This document shows, piece by piece, positions 62,457 through 64,000 of a DNA stretch of 64,000 nucleotides. The position numbers and the translations under genes are program-made. Source of the stretch: Adhaeretor mobilis (GTDB lineage Bacteria > Planctomycetota > Planctomycetia > Pirellulales > Lacipirellulaceae); NCBI RefSeq assembly GCF_007741515.1, contig NZ_CP036263.1:1364001-1428000 (forward strand), in the 5' to 3' direction. Each line of letters starts with the position of its first letter. Position 1 is the first letter of the stretch. Below the pieces are notes generated by a model. That model had not been told where the DNA came from, ran no database searches, and saw only the letters and a list, made by a program, of their open reading frames with translations.

Positions 62457-64000
62457 TTACTCTTTCTCTGCGCCTTCCTTCTCTTGCTTGGCGTTTATTT
62501 GGGCGGCAGATTGTACCTTCCAAGCGGTGAGACTCTTCGAGCAGCTGACCAACAATATGGCAGAGTCACCGTCGTTTGTCACATCACCCTGGGTCCTACC
62601 GCCTGCCATGGCCAGTCCGGTGAGCTCTTCGCCGTAGGAGAACGTATCCACAAGTTGTCCCTCAAGCGTTAACCAATGCATCGAGCCATCCGCCGCCGCT
62701 GCTAGCCAGCCCGGTTTGCCGCCCGGCAGACTCACTGGTTGAATTCGCGACACTTGCTGTGCGTACTCACCAGGCGGTAAGTCGTAGGTCCATAGCTCCT
62801 CGCCCTTGGCCGTGAAGCCGATGACTCGGTACTTGTTCAAGTCATCGACCACCAGCCCGCACATTGGCGGGTCGGCTTCGGCCGCGTGATCGGGATGCAA
62901 AGCTACGTACATGAGCGAATGCTCGGCCACTTGCACCGGTTCACCCCGTTTGCCATCGAGATCTAACGGCAAGATGTTGCCGCGATCGCTGGTACACCAG
63001 TAATGCGCGTGATTGTGACCGGTCTCGGGGAGCTCTGCGATTTGTACCACTTGCTCTAGCGATCGCTCGGTCCACAAACGTTTCCCACGAATGTCGGCTG
63101 CCTGTACTCCCAGTCCGCCCCAGTAACCGACCAACAGCGTTGGCTGGTCGTCTTCTGCTTGGGAAGTGAGAATTGCATCGCCAATGCCTGGGTGCCGTTG
63201 CGTGGGGAAGGCGAGCACATGTTCCCACTGGTTGTTGAAGAGATGCGTTTTCTGCCAACCTACTCCGCCGACAAGCGTCCAGCGGCGCTGCTGGGCATCC
63301 ACGGTAGTTCGCAAGAAGCCGCCCGCTTGCTCCGTGTTATCAGGCAATTCGTGTCGTGCGACCACTTCACCATCCAGGCCGAACTCAACTACCTCTTGCC
63401 CACCGTCAAGCACGAGAACATGCCCCTGCTGGTCGCCACCACTATTGGAGAAGTCAACGACCGACAAATTCCCAGGCCGCTCTAAGTCCTCCTTCTTGCT
63501 CGACCACAGTTCGGTAAGAACCAGCTCTTCCGGCAGCTTCCGTTTGGCAATTTCTGCTCGCATGACTTCAACGTCAACCAGTTTCTTGTCGATGGTGACT
63601 GACTCAAGACGTTTTTGGTAGTCGTTGAGTGTCACCTGATACGCATCGCGTTCCTTTTCAGCGAGGTTGTCTCCATCGAGAGTAGCCTTCACCACGGAGA
63701 CTAGTTCGTCAGCCGTGCGATGCAAACCAATGCGGATGTATTGCAAGCGTCCCTCCTTGTCCAGGAGCAGCGTGGTAGGAGTCACTCTCACTTTCAGGTT
63801 CTTATAGGCACTGTCGGTCGTGTCTCGCAGCACAGGCATCTCGGTACCCCAGTTGCGAAGCGTGCTCTCGACCTTTTCGTTAGAAACTTCCGGCCGATCA
63901 GTGCTCACGGCGTACATGGCGACGCCTTCGTCCTTGAGCTGCTGGTAGGCTTTCTCAAGCACGGGCGTTTGTTGTTTACAAGGCGGGCAACTTGTGAACC
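62457..64000 (-). CDS. Thioredoxin-domain/beta-propeller protein, 3' part (partial)
   Basis: Reading continues through the end of the window, so the N-terminus is missing. The first visible residues are FTSCPPCKQQTPVLEKAYQQ, a TlpA/thioredoxin-type CPPC redox motif, followed by MYAVSTDRPEVSNEKVE, MPVLRDTTDSAYKNLKVRVT and PTTLLLDKEGRLQYIRIG, the rest of a TlpA-like fold. After a charged linker comes a beta-propeller region (VLVLDGGQEVVEFGLDGEVV; HYWCTSDRGNILPLDLDGKR; LWTYDLPPGEYAQQ). Probably an exported protein in which a redox domain is joined to a propeller. Ends with a Lys/Glu-rich tail. Confidence 0.85.
   Translation of the reverse strand, partial: FTSCPPCKQQTPVLEKAYQQLKDEGVAMYAVSTDRPEVSNEKVESTLRNWGTEMPVLRDTTDSAYKNLKVRVTPTTLLLDKEGRLQYIRIGLHRTADELVSVVKATLDGDNLAEKERDAYQVTLNDYQKRLESVTIDKKLVDVEVMRAEIAKRKLPEELVLTELWSSKKEDLERPGNLSVVDFSNSGGDQQGHVLVLDGGQEVVEFGLDGEVVARHELPDNTEQAGGFLRTTVDAQQRRWTLVGGVGWQKTHLFNNQWEHVLAFPTQRHPGIGDAILTSQAEDDQPTLLVGYWGGLGVQAADIRGKRLWTERSLEQVVQIAELPETGHNHAHYWCTSDRGNILPLDLDGKRGEPVQVAEHSLMYVALHPDHAAEADPPMCGLVVDDLNKYRVIGFTAKGEELWTYDLPPGEYAQQVSRIQPVSLPGGKPGWLAAAADGSMHWLTLEGQLVDTFSYGEELTGLAMAGGRTQGDVTNDGDSAILLVSCSKSLTAWKVQSAAQINAKQEKEGAEKE

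Noticed and set aside
1..64000. tRNA or rRNA genes
   Set aside because: None recognised by eye; a covariance scan would be needed to exclude a tRNA in the gaps.

Overview
The window looks like chromosome from a planctomycete, most likely order Pirellulales. This rests on gene content only: a DUF1598-type protein, PEP-CTERM proteins with a short dockerin-like tail, an ECF sigma factor of the planctomycete/acidobacterial TIGR02999 type, a matching Pkn-type Ser/Thr kinase, an exported protein with the LEDRQML N-terminal motif, YHYH-domain proteins and many REP-like intergenic repeats. Genes lie on both strands, mostly alone or in pairs. No rRNA, tRNA or CRISPR array was recognised.

Layout. 1-13 kb: 3' end of proA, a lone fliM, a zinc-ribbon protein, two PEP-CTERM proteins, cstA (minus), trxB, an Nramp-like transporter lacking the usual metal-site motifs, and asnS. 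13-15 kb: a tandem-repeat PEP-CTERM protein and a duplicated fragment of a rhomboid gene. 15.5-30.1 kb: the most distinctive region. A Ser/Pro-rich protein and an ECF sigma factor (both minus) are followed by a plus-strand series: YHYH lipoprotein, animal-type haem peroxidase with PEP-CTERM, EF-hand protein, CotH/lamin-tail/dockerin protein, beta-sandwich protein, second YHYH protein, membrane Ser/Thr kinase and a PQQ-type beta-propeller. 30-41 kb: rhomboid protease, small unknowns, a HAF-repeat PEP-CTERM protein, a SpoU methyltransferase, an Opp/Dpp-type binding protein with two permeases, an M20 amidohydrolase. 41-50 kb: rdgB, an IS1182-family insertion sequence, an unknown exported protein, sppA, serS, an M20 dipeptidase. 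50-64 kb: clpS-mtaB, a REP-associated transposase, glmM-like, apbE, dedA, a DUF1598 protein, a very Cys-rich secreted protein, a membrane protein, a PIN toxin/antitoxin pair, a divergent phosphoglycerate kinase and the 3' part of a thioredoxin/beta-propeller gene.

How the genes may work together. The 15.5-30.1 kb region is the best candidate for an undescribed system. An ECF sigma factor and a kinase of the class commonly paired with it bracket a set of exported proteins. At least six of the products share Gly/Pro/Arg-rich low-complexity segments. I infer a surface or extracellular assembly, possibly with CotH-type phosphorylation and peroxidase chemistry, under ECF/kinase control. That is inference; no substrate is visible. 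Elsewhere the clear units are nramp-like/asnS, oppA-oppB-oppC, clpS-mtaB and the PIN toxin/antitoxin pair.

Repeats are a second theme: a RAYT transposase with three copies of its REP, one of which supplies the stop codon of mtaB; a pair of four-arm palindromic elements; several smaller REP-like sequences; and a 28-bp inverted repeat.
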